A DNA stretch of 64,000 bases, taken from NCBI RefSeq assembly GCF_016629525.1, contig NZ_AP024269.1, forward strand, positions 1,612,001 to 1,676,000, given 5' to 3'. This document shows positions 1 to 10,389 of the stretch, in pieces. Numbering within the stretch: the stretch's first letter is position 1; each line of letters opens with the position of its first letter. Position numbers and translations under genes: made by a program. The notes under the pieces are model-generated. The model did no database searches. It saw only the letters and a list, made by a program, of their open reading frames with translations, and was not told the DNA's origin. The stretch comes from Kaistia sp. 32K. Its GTDB lineage: Bacteria; Pseudomonadota; Alphaproteobacteria; Rhizobiales; Kaistiaceae.

Positions 1-423
1 ACCATCGTCTCGATGAAGCCCGGCGAACAGATGACGGTCGGCAAGCGCACCGTGACGATGGACGGCTTCGTGCCGATCCGCGGCGGCACCTATACCGGAA
101 CCGGCGTGCGCTTCACGGTACGCGAGGGCGGCAATGTCGTCGCCACGATGGAGCCGGAGAAGCGGATCTACACGGTGCAGAACATGCCGACGACCGAGGC
201 CGCGCTCAAGACCTTCGGTTTCTCGCAGCTCTACATCTCGCTCGGCGACATATCGACCGACGGCTCGACCGTGGTCCGCGTCTACTGGAAGACGCTGGTG
301 ACGCTGATCTGGCTCGGCGCGCTGGTGATGTCGCTGGGTGGCGCCCTGTCGCTCTCGGACCGGCGCCTGCGCGTCGGTGCGCCAAAACCTTCCCGGCGCT
401 CCGTCGCCGTGCCGGCGGAGTAG
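1..423 (+). CDS. ccmF: CcmF/CycK cytochrome c haem lyase subunit, C-terminal fragment
   Basis: This is the 3' end of a gene that enters the window from the left; the frame is open from base 1 and stops at 421-423. CcmF is the large membrane subunit of the System I haem lyase that ligates haem to apocytochrome c on the periplasmic side. The visible ~140 residues match the CcmF tail: a periplasmic beta-rich segment (MEPEKRIYTVQNMPTTEAA, then LYISLGD), a last membrane helix (TLVTLIWLGALVMSLGGAL) and a short basic cytoplasmic tail (SDRRLRVG). ccmH follows four bases later, the usual cycHJKL order of rhizobia. I identify it from the tail and the neighbour, not from the full protein. Confidence 0.9.
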   Translation, partial: TIVSMKPGEQMTVGKRTVTMDGFVPIRGGTYTGTGVRFTVREGGNVVATMEPEKRIYTVQNMPTTEAALKTFGFSQLYISLGDISTDGSTVVRVYWKTLVTLIWLGALVMSLGGALSLSDRRLRVGAPKPSRRSVAVPAE

Positions 424-427
424 GGCG

Positions 428-883
428 ATGCGCCGCCTCCTCCTCGCCTGCGCCCTGATCGCCTCCGCATTGCCGGCATTCGCCGTGCAGCCGGACGAGA
501 TCCTGAAGGACCCCGCGCTCGAAGCGCGGGCGCGGGCGCTTTCGATCGAGCTCCGTTGTCTGGTTTGCCAGAGCCAGTCGATCGATGATTCGGACGCCAC
601 GATCGCGCGCGACCTGCGCATTCTGGTGCGCGAGCGGCTCGAGGCGGGCGACAGCGACGATCAGGTCAAGGCGTTCCTCGTCGATCGCTATGGCGAATTC
701 GTGCTGCTGAAGCCGCGCTTTACCTGGCACACGGCGGTGCTCTGGGGGACGCCCCCGGTACTCCTAATTGTCGGCGGCGCGCTGGCTTTCGGCGTGTTCC
801 GTCGTCGCCGTTCGGCGCCCGCGTCCAGCCTGACCCAGGCCGAAGAAGCCCGTATCGAGGCCCTTCTGGCCAAGGACGATTGA
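428..883 (+). CDS. ccmH: CcmH/CycL cytochrome c biogenesis thiol-reductase
   Basis: 151 aa. CcmH is a membrane-anchored periplasmic thioredoxin-like subunit that reduces or presents the CXXCH cysteines of apocytochrome c to the haem lyase. Residues 1-19 form a signal peptide (LLLACALIASALPAFA). The family signature LRCLVCQ gives the redox pair C44 and C47. A helical segment follows, then a C-terminal membrane helix (VLWGTPPVLLIVGGALAFGVF) and a short basic tail. The ATG at 428 is chosen because a GGAG lies about seven bases upstream and because it starts directly at the signal peptide; the frame is open further upstream inside ccmF. Length is typical of the short CcmH/CycL type. Confidence 0.94.
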   Translation: MRRLLLACALIASALPAFAVQPDEILKDPALEARARALSIELRCLVCQSQSIDDSDATIARDLRILVRERLEAGDSDDQVKAFLVDRYGEFVLLKPRFTWHTAVLWGTPPVLLIVGGALAFGVFRRRRSAPASSLTQAEEARIEALLAKDD

Positions 884-1011
884 GCCCTTTTCCAACATTA
901 CGAACCTTTCACGTTCATGTCAGGCACCCGTAAGGTTGCCCAGCGCATCTTCGTCGTCATGGAGCAGCGATCTCGTGCTGCTCGCCTTTCAGTAAGTCGA
1001 CGGAGACACAC

Positions 1012-2544
1012 ATGACCGAACAGACCCCCGCTCCGAAGTCCACCCAGACCCGGTTCCGCAGCCGCGCCCTGCTGGGAACGGCGCTCGCCGCCGTCATCGT
1101 TGGCGGACTCGCGGGTCAGGCCCTGGTCAGCTCCCACACCCCGGCTTATGCCGAGGCCGTCCGCGTGCAGCCGCAGCAGCTGCCGAGCTTCGCGGACCTC
1201 GTGGACAAGGTGAAGCCCGCCGTGGTCAGCGTCCGTGTCAAGTCGACGACGACGGCGGCCGATGATTCCAGCGGCGCCCCGGATGCGTTCGGCTTCCCGA
1301 ACCCGGACCAGTTCCCGCCCGGCTCGCCGATGGAGCGCTTCTTCCGCCAGTTCCAGGACCAGCAGGGCCCGCAGGGCAAGAACCGGCTGCAGCGCCAGAA
1401 GCCGCGCCAGGCGATCGCCCTCGGCTCGGGCTTCTTCATCTCCGAGGACGGCTACGTCGTCACCAACAACCACGTCGTCGACGGCGCCACCGAGTTCACC
1501 GTCACCAATGCGGACGGCAAGGAATTCAGCGCCCGCCTGATCGGCACCGACGACAAGACCGACCTCGCGCTGCTCAAGGTCGATGATGCCGAGAAGTTCA
1601 CCTATGTCGAGTTCTCGAAGGGCCATTCCCGCGTCGGCGACTGGGTCGTCGCGGTCGGCAATCCGTTCGGCCTCGGCGGCACGGTGACGGCGGGCATCGT
1701 CTCGGCGCTCGGCCGCGAGATCGGCGCCGGTCCGTATGACGACTTCATCCAGATCGACGCCTCGGTGAACAAGGGCAACTCCGGTGGCCCGACCTTCAAC
1801 CTCGCCGGCGAAGTGATCGGCATCAACACCGCCATCTACTCGCCGTCGGGCGGCAGCGTCGGCATCGCCTTCGACATTCCGGCGGCGACCGCAGAGCGCG
1901 TGATCAAGGACCTGAAGGATCATGGCGAGGTCGTTCGCGGCTGGCTCGGCGTTCAGATCCAGCCGATCACCAAGGACATCGCCGACAGCCTGAACCTGAA
2001 GGAAGCCAAGGGCGCGCTCGTCAGCGAGCCGCAGGAAGACAGCCCGGCGACCGTTGCCGGCATCAAGTCCGGCGACGCGATCCTGACGGTGGACGGCAAG
2101 ACGGTCGAGGATGCCCGCAACCTGGCGCAGATCATCGCCGGCTACTCGCCGAACACGACGGTCAAGCTCGGCGTCTGGCGCGGCGGCAAGTCCGAGACCG
2201 TCGACGTCAAGCTCGGCAAGCTGCCGGGTTCGGAGAAGCAGGCCAGCGCCAAGCAGGCCGACGAGAAGGGCGCATCCGTCGCCGATCTCGGCCTTGCCCT
2301 GACGGCGGCCCCGGACGGCAAGGGTGTTGTGGTTTCCGATGTCGATCCGAGCGGATCGGCGGCGGAGCAGGGCATCCAGGCTGGCGACATCATTCTCGCG
2401 GTCGGCGGCAGTGAGGTTACGCGTCCCGGCGACGTCGAGCGTGAAGTCGTCGATGCGAAGAAGCAGGGCATGAAGGCCGTGCTGATGCGGGTGAAGTCCG
2501 GTGACCAGACCCGCTTCGTGGCACTTCCCTTCGGCAAGGCCTGA
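1012..2544 (+). CDS. degP: DegP/HtrA family periplasmic serine protease (Do)
   Basis: 510 aa. An envelope quality-control protease and chaperone that degrades misfolded periplasmic proteins. An N-terminal hydrophobic stretch (about residues 19-40) is a signal peptide or anchor. The trypsin-like domain has the full triad: H154 in NNHVVDG, D184 in KTDLALL and S257 in GNSGGP. Two PDZ domains follow, at roughly 300-390 and 415-505. A Gln/Pro-rich loop (about 95-135) sits before the protease core, as in rhizobial DegP. A strong terminator follows at 2599-2631. Next come a response regulator and kinase on the same strand. This order recurs in rhizobia, and I infer an envelope-stress link, although the terminator separates the transcripts. 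Confidence 0.95.
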   Translation: MTEQTPAPKSTQTRFRSRALLGTALAAVIVGGLAGQALVSSHTPAYAEAVRVQPQQLPSFADLVDKVKPAVVSVRVKSTTTAADDSSGAPDAFGFPNPDQFPPGSPMERFFRQFQDQQGPQGKNRLQRQKPRQAIALGSGFFISEDGYVVTNNHVVDGATEFTVTNADGKEFSARLIGTDDKTDLALLKVDDAEKFTYVEFSKGHSRVGDWVVAVGNPFGLGGTVTAGIVSALGREIGAGPYDDFIQIDASVNKGNSGGPTFNLAGEVIGINTAIYSPSGGSVGIAFDIPAATAERVIKDLKDHGEVVRGWLGVQIQPITKDIADSLNLKEAKGALVSEPQEDSPATVAGIKSGDAILTVDGKTVEDARNLAQIIAGYSPNTTVKLGVWRGGKSETVDVKLGKLPGSEKQASAKQADEKGASVADLGLALTAAPDGKGVVVSDVDPSGSAAEQGIQAGDIILAVGGSEVTRPGDVEREVVDAKKQGMKAVLMRVKSGDQTRFVALPFGKA

Positions 2545-2598
2545 GGAACTACAGCCGGCGTAGGCGCTGTGCGAGCCCCCAGCGTCTACGTTCGGCCT

Positions 2599-2631
2599 GG
2601 CAGGCGGGAGTTTTCCCGCCTGCCTCTTTTT
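2599..2631 (+). terminator. Rho-independent terminator after degP
   Basis: A perfect 11-bp stem (GGCAGGCGGGA, 2599-2609, with TCCCGCCTGCC, 2614-2624) and a GTTT loop are followed at once by TCTTTTT. It lies 55 bases past the degP stop and before the response-regulator gene, so degP probably ends its own transcript here. Confidence 0.92.
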
Positions 2632-2681
2632 CAGGGCCCGGGCTTCTGCACCCATCAGCAAAAAACGTTTAACCTGCCGCC

Positions 2682-3362
2682 ATGCGAATCCTGATCGTTG
2701 AAGATGATCGTGAAACGGCCAGTTACCTGCTGAAGGCATTGCGGGAGGCTGGCCATGTGCCGGACCACGCCGCCGACGGCGAGGAAGGCGGCTTTCTCGT
2801 CGACTCGAACAAGTACGACGTCATCGTCGTCGACCGCATGCTCCCCAAGAAGGACGGGCTGACGCTGGTCGAGGAAACGCGGCGCAAGGGCAACGACACC
2901 CCCGTCCTCATCCTCTCGGCGCTCGGCCAGGTCGATGATCGCGTCACGGGATTGCGCGCCGGCGGCGACGATTATCTCGCCAAGCCCTATGCCTTCTCCG
3001 AACTGCTCGCCCGCATCGAGGTGCTGGCCCGCCGGCGTAAGCCCGGCGAGGCGGAGACCATGCTCAAGGTCGGCGACCTCGAACTCGACCGGCTCAGCCA
3101 TCTGGTTCGCCGCGGCGAGATCAACATTCCGCTGCAGCCGCGCGAGTTCCGCCTGCTCGAATATCTCATGAAGCATGCCGGCCAGGTCGTGACGCGCACC
3201 ATGCTGCTCGAGAATGTCTGGGATTATCACTTCGATCCGCAGACCAACGTCATCGACGTCCACATTTCGCGGCTGCGCTCGAAGATCGACAAGGGTTTCG
3301 CCGAACCGCTTCTGCATACGGTTCGCGGCGCGGGATACATGGTCCGTGACGGGGTTCGGTAA
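2682..3362 (+). CDS. OmpR/PhoB-family response regulator
   Basis: 226 aa. A two-component DNA-binding response regulator. The receiver domain (1-117) has the acidic pocket ED at 8-9, phospho-acceptor D51 (VIVVDRMLP) and conserved K101 (YLAKPY). The C-terminal winged-helix domain (about 128-224) contains the OmpR-type pattern LQPREFRLLEYLMKHAGQVV and ends ISRLRSKID..VRGAGYMV. The partner kinase begins inside its last codons, so the two are translationally coupled. No good Shine-Dalgarno precedes the ATG. The pair sits between degP and glnE; I know this arrangement from rhizobia but do not assign a name, since FeuP/Q and ChvI/G are different loci. Confidence 0.93.
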   Translation: MRILIVEDDRETASYLLKALREAGHVPDHAADGEEGGFLVDSNKYDVIVVDRMLPKKDGLTLVEETRRKGNDTPVLILSALGQVDDRVTGLRAGGDDYLAKPYAFSELLARIEVLARRRKPGEAETMLKVGDLELDRLSHLVRRGEINIPLQPREFRLLEYLMKHAGQVVTRTMLLENVWDYHFDPQTNVIDVHISRLRSKIDKGFAEPLLHTVRGAGYMVRDGVR

Positions 3363-4740
3363 AGTCGTTCGCACGACTGCCTTCAAGCTGTCGGCCGTCT
3401 ATTTCATCGTCTTCACGGTGTTCGCGGTCGCCTTCGTCGGCTGGATCACGCGCGAGACGGACCGCTTCCTGACGCAGCAGGTGCGCGACACGATCGAGGC
3501 CGAGATCGGCGTGCTGGCCGATGAGGGGCTTCGCAGCGGACTGACCGGCATCGTCGCCGCCATCGAGCAGCGCAGCCGCATCCCCGGCGCCAGCCTCTAC
3601 GTCATCACCGACTCGGAAGGACGGGTCGTCGCCGGCAACGTCACCGAGGTTCCGCAGGCGCTGTTGAAGCGCAGCGGGCTCGAGCCCGTGACCATCCCCT
3701 ACAAGCGGCTCGAAGGCGAGACGGCCCACCACATCGCCATGGTGCAGGTGCTGCCGCTTCCCAACAATTTCCGCATGCTGGTCGGCCGCGACATCAGCGA
3801 GATCGAGCGCATCCGCGACGTCATCGGCAAGGCGATGATCAGCGCCGTCGTGCTTTTGATCTTCCTTGCCCTGACATCCTGGTTCTTCGTCAGCCGGCGC
3901 GTGCTGAAGCGGATCGATTCGGTCACCGCGATGAGCCGCCAGATCATGGCCGGCGACCTCTCGGGCCGGCTGGAGGTGACGCCGGCCGGCGACGAGTTCG
4001 ATCGTCTGGCGGAAAACCTCAACGCCATGCTCGATCGCATCGAGCATCTGATGCACGGCCTCAAGGACGTCTCCGACAACATCGCGCATGATCTGAAGAC
4101 GCCGCTGACGCGGCTGCGGACCCGGGTCGAAACCACCCTGGCCGGGCGCGCGGAGATGGAGACCTATCGCGCCGCGCTCGAAGCGACGATCGACGAATCC
4201 GACCAGCTCATCCGCACGTTCAATGCGCTGCTGATGATCGCCCGCGTCGAGGCCGGTTCGCCGGATGGCGCCATCGGGCCGATCGACATCGCCGACATCA
4301 CCGCCGAAATGGTCGAGTTCTACGAGCCGGTGGCCGAGGAGGCCGGCGTGCGGCTGACCCTGGCGCAGGATGTGACGCTGCCGATGGAGGGGAGCCGCGA
4401 GCTGATCAGCCAGGCGCTCGCCAACCTGCTCGACAATGCGATCAAGTATGTCCGGAGCGGCGAGGCGCCGCCGGGCGAGGCGACCGTGGCCGTGGAGGCG
4501 CGCCGGATCGACGGCGACATCGTGGTTTCCGTCGCCGACAACGGCCCCGGCATTCCCGCCCAGGAGCGGACGCGCGTGCTGCAGCGTTTCGTCCGGCTGG
4601 AAAAGAGTCGTTCACAGCCTGGCAGCGGTCTCGGTCTCAGCCTTGTCGACGCGGTGGCAAGGCTTCACCATGGCGCCGTCGCGATGAGCGACGCCGGACC
4701 GGGACTTGTCGTGGCCTTGCGCTTCCCCGTCCAGACCTGA
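3346..4740 (+). CDS. HAMP-domain sensor histidine kinase
   Basis: About 464 aa, partner of the preceding regulator. A GTG at 3346 is the most plausible start: it overlaps the regulator gene by 17 bases and leads straight into the first membrane helix (LSAVYFIVFTVFAVAFVGWI). A periplasmic sensor loop of about 130 residues follows, then a second helix (AVVLLIFLALTSWFFV), a HAMP linker, and the dimerisation/phosphoacceptor helix with H248 in NIAHDLKTPL. The ATPase domain shows the N box (LLDNAIKYV), G1 (DNGPGIP) and G2 (GSGLGLSLV). The frame stays open upstream into the regulator gene, but that extension is a shadow. The signal sensed is not visible from the sequence; proximity to degP makes an envelope signal a reasonable guess. 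Confidence 0.92.
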   Translation: MTGFGKVVRTTAFKLSAVYFIVFTVFAVAFVGWITRETDRFLTQQVRDTIEAEIGVLADEGLRSGLTGIVAAIEQRSRIPGASLYVITDSEGRVVAGNVTEVPQALLKRSGLEPVTIPYKRLEGETAHHIAMVQVLPLPNNFRMLVGRDISEIERIRDVIGKAMISAVVLLIFLALTSWFFVSRRVLKRIDSVTAMSRQIMAGDLSGRLEVTPAGDEFDRLAENLNAMLDRIEHLMHGLKDVSDNIAHDLKTPLTRLRTRVETTLAGRAEMETYRAALEATIDESDQLIRTFNALLMIARVEAGSPDGAIGPIDIADITAEMVEFYEPVAEEAGVRLTLAQDVTLPMEGSRELISQALANLLDNAIKYVRSGEAPPGEATVAVEARRIDGDIVVSVADNGPGIPAQERTRVLQRFVRLEKSRSQPGSGLGLSLVDAVARLHHGAVAMSDAGPGLVVALRFPVQT

Positions 4741-4757
4741 CGCGGAAGGACCGTGCG

Positions 4758-7748
4758 ATGGCTGTACGCAAAACGAGATCGATGGCCGAGCCGTCCGGTC
4801 TTCCGCTCGCCGCCGTCATCGCAGCCGATCTGCGACCGCCGAAGGCGGCGCGAAGCCGCGAGATCCTCGGCGATCTGCAGGCGGCTGCCAAGGAGGCGGG
4901 CGCAGGGCCGGCCTTTGCCGAACTGCTGCAGTCGCATGCCGGGCTCGGTCCGTTCCTCGCCGCCGTCTTCGATGCCTCGCCCTTCCTGCGCCAGATCGCG
5001 CTCGACGACGGAAAGCGCCTCGTCGGCATTTTGGCGGAGAACCCCGATAGCCGTTTCGCCGAGCTGATGGCCGCCGTCGCCGCGTCGTGGCGCGACACCG
5101 ACGAAGCCAGCCTGATGACGACGTTGCGCCGGGCGCGGGCCGAGGTGGCGCTGCTCGTCGGCCTCGCCGATCTCGGCGGCGTCTGGTCGGTCGACCGCGT
5201 CACCGGCGCGCTGACGACGTTCGCCGAGACCGCCGTCGCAGCGACCGTCGATTTCTTGCTCGCCGACGCCCACCAGGCCGGCAAGCTGCGCCTGCCGCAT
5301 CCCGACGAGCCATCGCGCGATTCCGGTTGGATCCTGCTCGGCATGGGCAAGTGCGGCGCGCGCGAGCTGAACTATTCGAGCGACATCGACCTGATCGTGC
5401 TGTTCGATCCGGAGCGGGCGCAGCCGACCGATCGCGACGAGATCGGCGCGCTGTTCGTCCGCATGACCCGCCGGCTGGTCAAGATCTTGCAGGAGCGGAC
5501 GAGCGACGGCTACGTCTTCCGCACGGATTTGCGGCTTCGCCCCGATCCTGGCTCTACCCAGGTGGCGATCTCGACGCCGGCGGCCTTCCTCTATTACGAG
5601 GCGAGCGGCCAGAACTGGGAACGCGCCGCGATGATCAAGGCGCGCCCCTTCGCCGGCGACATCGCGGCCGGCGACGACTTCCTGGCCGAGCTGGCGCCCT
5701 TCATCTGGCGCAAATATCTCGACTTCGCGGCGATTGCCGACATCCACTCGATCAAGCGCCAGATCCACGATCATCGCGGCCACGAGCAGGTGGCAGTCGC
5801 CGGCCACAACATCAAGCTCGGCCGCGGCGGCATCCGCGAGATCGAGTTCTTCGTCCAGACCCAGCAGCTGATCGCCGGCGGCCGCGACCGCGAACTGCGC
5901 GGGCGGCGCACGCTCGACATGCTGGATATCCTCGCCGCCAAGGGCTGGATCGCGCCGGAGACGGCGGAGGAACTGGCGCGCTGCTATCGCTTCCTGCGCG
6001 CCATCGAGCATCGCCTGCAGATGATCGCCGACGAGCAGACCCATACGCTCCCCGAGACGGAGGAGGGGCTGGAGGTCATCGCGCGCCTGATGGGCTACCG
6101 GACGGTGAAGGCCTTCTCCAAGGATCTGGTCGCGACGCTGGAGAAGGTGCGCGATCACTATATCCAGCTGTTCGAGGCCGCCCCGCCGCTTTCCTCCTCG
6201 CTCGGCAGCCTCGTCTTCACCGGCGACGACGAGGATCCGGAGACGGTGGCGACGCTGGCGAGCCTCGGCTACCGCAATCCGCGCGAGGTGAGCCGGACGA
6301 TCCGCGGCTGGCATTTCGGCCGCTATCCGGCGATGCGCTCGGCCGCCGCGCGCGAGCGGCTGACCGAGATCACGCCGGCGCTGCTCGAGGCGCTGTCGTC
6401 GACCGACAATGCCGACGCCGCCTTCAACGCGTTCGACCGCTTCCTCGCCCGCCTGCCGGCCGGCGTCCAGCTGTTCGCGCTTCTGAGCTCGAATCCGGGC
6501 CTCCTGAACCTCCTCACCACGATCATGGGCACGGCGCCGCGCCTGGCGGAGATCGTCACGGCGCGGCCGCATGTGCTCGACGCGGTGCTCGACCCCGCCT
6601 TCTTCGGCCGCCTGCCGGACAAGGCGATCCTTGCCGCCCGGCTCGACGCCAGCCTCGCCGAGGCGGAATCGCTGGAGGACGTGCTCGACCGCGCGCGCAT
6701 CTTCGGCAAGGAGCAGGGCTTCCTGATCGGCGTCCGCGTCGTCGCAGGCTCGGTGAGCACGCGCGCCGCCGGCTTCGCTTATGCCGACCTCGCCGACCTT
6801 CTCGTCTCGACCCTGCTGGAGCATGTTCGCAAGGCGCTCGAGGCGCAGCACGGCACGATCCCGCAGAGCCGGATCGCGCTGCTGGCGATGGGCAAGTTCG
6901 GCGGGCGCGAGATGACGGCGTCGTCGGATCTCGATCTCATCCTGCTCTATGATTTCCCCGATACCGAGACGGGCTCGAACGGTGCGCGGCCGCTCTCCGG
7001 CAGCCAGTATTTCGCGCGGCTGACGCAGCGCCTGATCGCGGCGATCTCCGCGCCGACGGCCGAGGGTTCGCTCTACGAGGTCGATTTCCGCCTGCGGCCT
7101 TCCGGCAATTCCGGACCGCTCGCCACCCACATCCGCTCCTTCGTCGAATACCAGACCAAGGAGGCCTGGACCTGGGAGCACATGGCGCTGACGCGGGCGC
7201 GGCCGATCGGCGGCGACGACAGCCTGATCGCGGCCGCCGTGGCCGATGTCCGCGCCATCCTCTCCACGCCGCATGACCAGAAGAAGGTCCAGCGCGACGT
7301 GCTGGAGATGCGCGCCCTGCTGGAAGCCGAGAAGACGGCCGAGGGCCCATGGGACCTGAAGCAGGTGCCCGGCGGCCAGATCGACATCGAGTTCATCACC
7401 CAGTACCTGCAGCTCGTGCATGGCGCCGGGCATCCGGAGATCCTCGACGTCGAGACCGAGGTATCGCTCGCGGCCGCCTCGCGAGCTGGGCTGTTGCCGG
7501 CGACGGAGGCGGAGATCCTGCTGCCGGCGCTCCGGCTCTATCAGAAGCTGGTGCTGATCCTGCGGCTCAGCGTCGACGGCCCGTTCAACCCGGCTGAGGC
7601 GCCGCGCGGACTGCTCGGCCTCCTGTCGCGGGCCGGCGAGCTGCCTGATTTCGCGACCCTCGACGCCCATGTCCAGGCGACGCAGAAGGACGTCCGCGCC
7701 GCCTTCGAGCGCATCATCGGCAAGGTTCGCAAGAGCAAGAAGGCCTAG
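4758..7748 (+). CDS. glnE: Bifunctional glutamine-synthetase adenylyltransferase/adenylyl-removing enzyme
   Basis: 996 aa, the normal GlnE length. It adenylylates (inactivates) and deadenylylates (activates) glutamine synthetase in response to PII and glutamine. Two nucleotidyltransferase domains are visible. The N-terminal one has GMGKCGARELNYSSDIDLIV near residue 195 (adenylyl-removing half); the C-terminal one has AMGKFGGREMTASSDLDLIL near residue 710 (adenylyltransferase half). Each carries the G-S/SSD-x-D metal motif and is followed by a helical domain. A GGAAGGA Shine-Dalgarno precedes the ATG, and the gene starts 17 bases after the kinase stop, so it may be cotranscribed with the two-component pair. 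Confidence 0.97.
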   Translation: MAVRKTRSMAEPSGLPLAAVIAADLRPPKAARSREILGDLQAAAKEAGAGPAFAELLQSHAGLGPFLAAVFDASPFLRQIALDDGKRLVGILAENPDSRFAELMAAVAASWRDTDEASLMTTLRRARAEVALLVGLADLGGVWSVDRVTGALTTFAETAVAATVDFLLADAHQAGKLRLPHPDEPSRDSGWILLGMGKCGARELNYSSDIDLIVLFDPERAQPTDRDEIGALFVRMTRRLVKILQERTSDGYVFRTDLRLRPDPGSTQVAISTPAAFLYYEASGQNWERAAMIKARPFAGDIAAGDDFLAELAPFIWRKYLDFAAIADIHSIKRQIHDHRGHEQVAVAGHNIKLGRGGIREIEFFVQTQQLIAGGRDRELRGRRTLDMLDILAAKGWIAPETAEELARCYRFLRAIEHRLQMIADEQTHTLPETEEGLEVIARLMGYRTVKAFSKDLVATLEKVRDHYIQLFEAAPPLSSSLGSLVFTGDDEDPETVATLASLGYRNPREVSRTIRGWHFGRYPAMRSAAARERLTEITPALLEALSSTDNADAAFNAFDRFLARLPAGVQLFALLSSNPGLLNLLTTIMGTAPRLAEIVTARPHVLDAVLDPAFFGRLPDKAILAARLDASLAEAESLEDVLDRARIFGKEQGFLIGVRVVAGSVSTRAAGFAYADLADLLVSTLLEHVRKALEAQHGTIPQSRIALLAMGKFGGREMTASSDLDLILLYDFPDTETGSNGARPLSGSQYFARLTQRLIAAISAPTAEGSLYEVDFRLRPSGNSGPLATHIRSFVEYQTKEAWTWEHMALTRARPIGGDDSLIAAAVADVRAILSTPHDQKKVQRDVLEMRALLEAEKTAEGPWDLKQVPGGQIDIEFITQYLQLVHGAGHPEILDVETEVSLAAASRAGLLPATEAEILLPALRLYQKLVLILRLSVDGPFNPAEAPRGLLGLLSRAGELPDFATLDAHVQATQKDVRAAFERIIGKVRKSKKA

Positions 7749-7796
7749 CGACGCGTCACGCGTCGCTGGCGGGCGGCTTCCCGCATAGGCTGATGG

Positions 7797-10199
<2,403 letters not shown>

Positions 10200-10389
10200 C
10201 TCGGCCCCCTGGTACCCGCTGTCATCGGGCCAGTCCCTTGCCCCGAATCACCCCCATTTGAATCGACGCGAATCACATTGTCCAGACGGCATTAGGGTTT
10301 CGTTAAGCATAATTTTCAGGCCGCGCCGGAGGCGAGTCCGGAGCGGCGATTTGTATGCCGGGAATGGCGGATTTTCTAGCTTTTTATGC

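Noticed and set aside
2682..4740. Naming the two-component pair feuP-feuQ or chvI-chvG
   Set aside because: Those names belong to other rhizobial loci; position between degP and glnE does not support them.
4665..7670. A 1001-codon minus-strand open frame opposite glnE
   Set aside because: Antisense shadow of glnE; no start signal and no recognisable domain.
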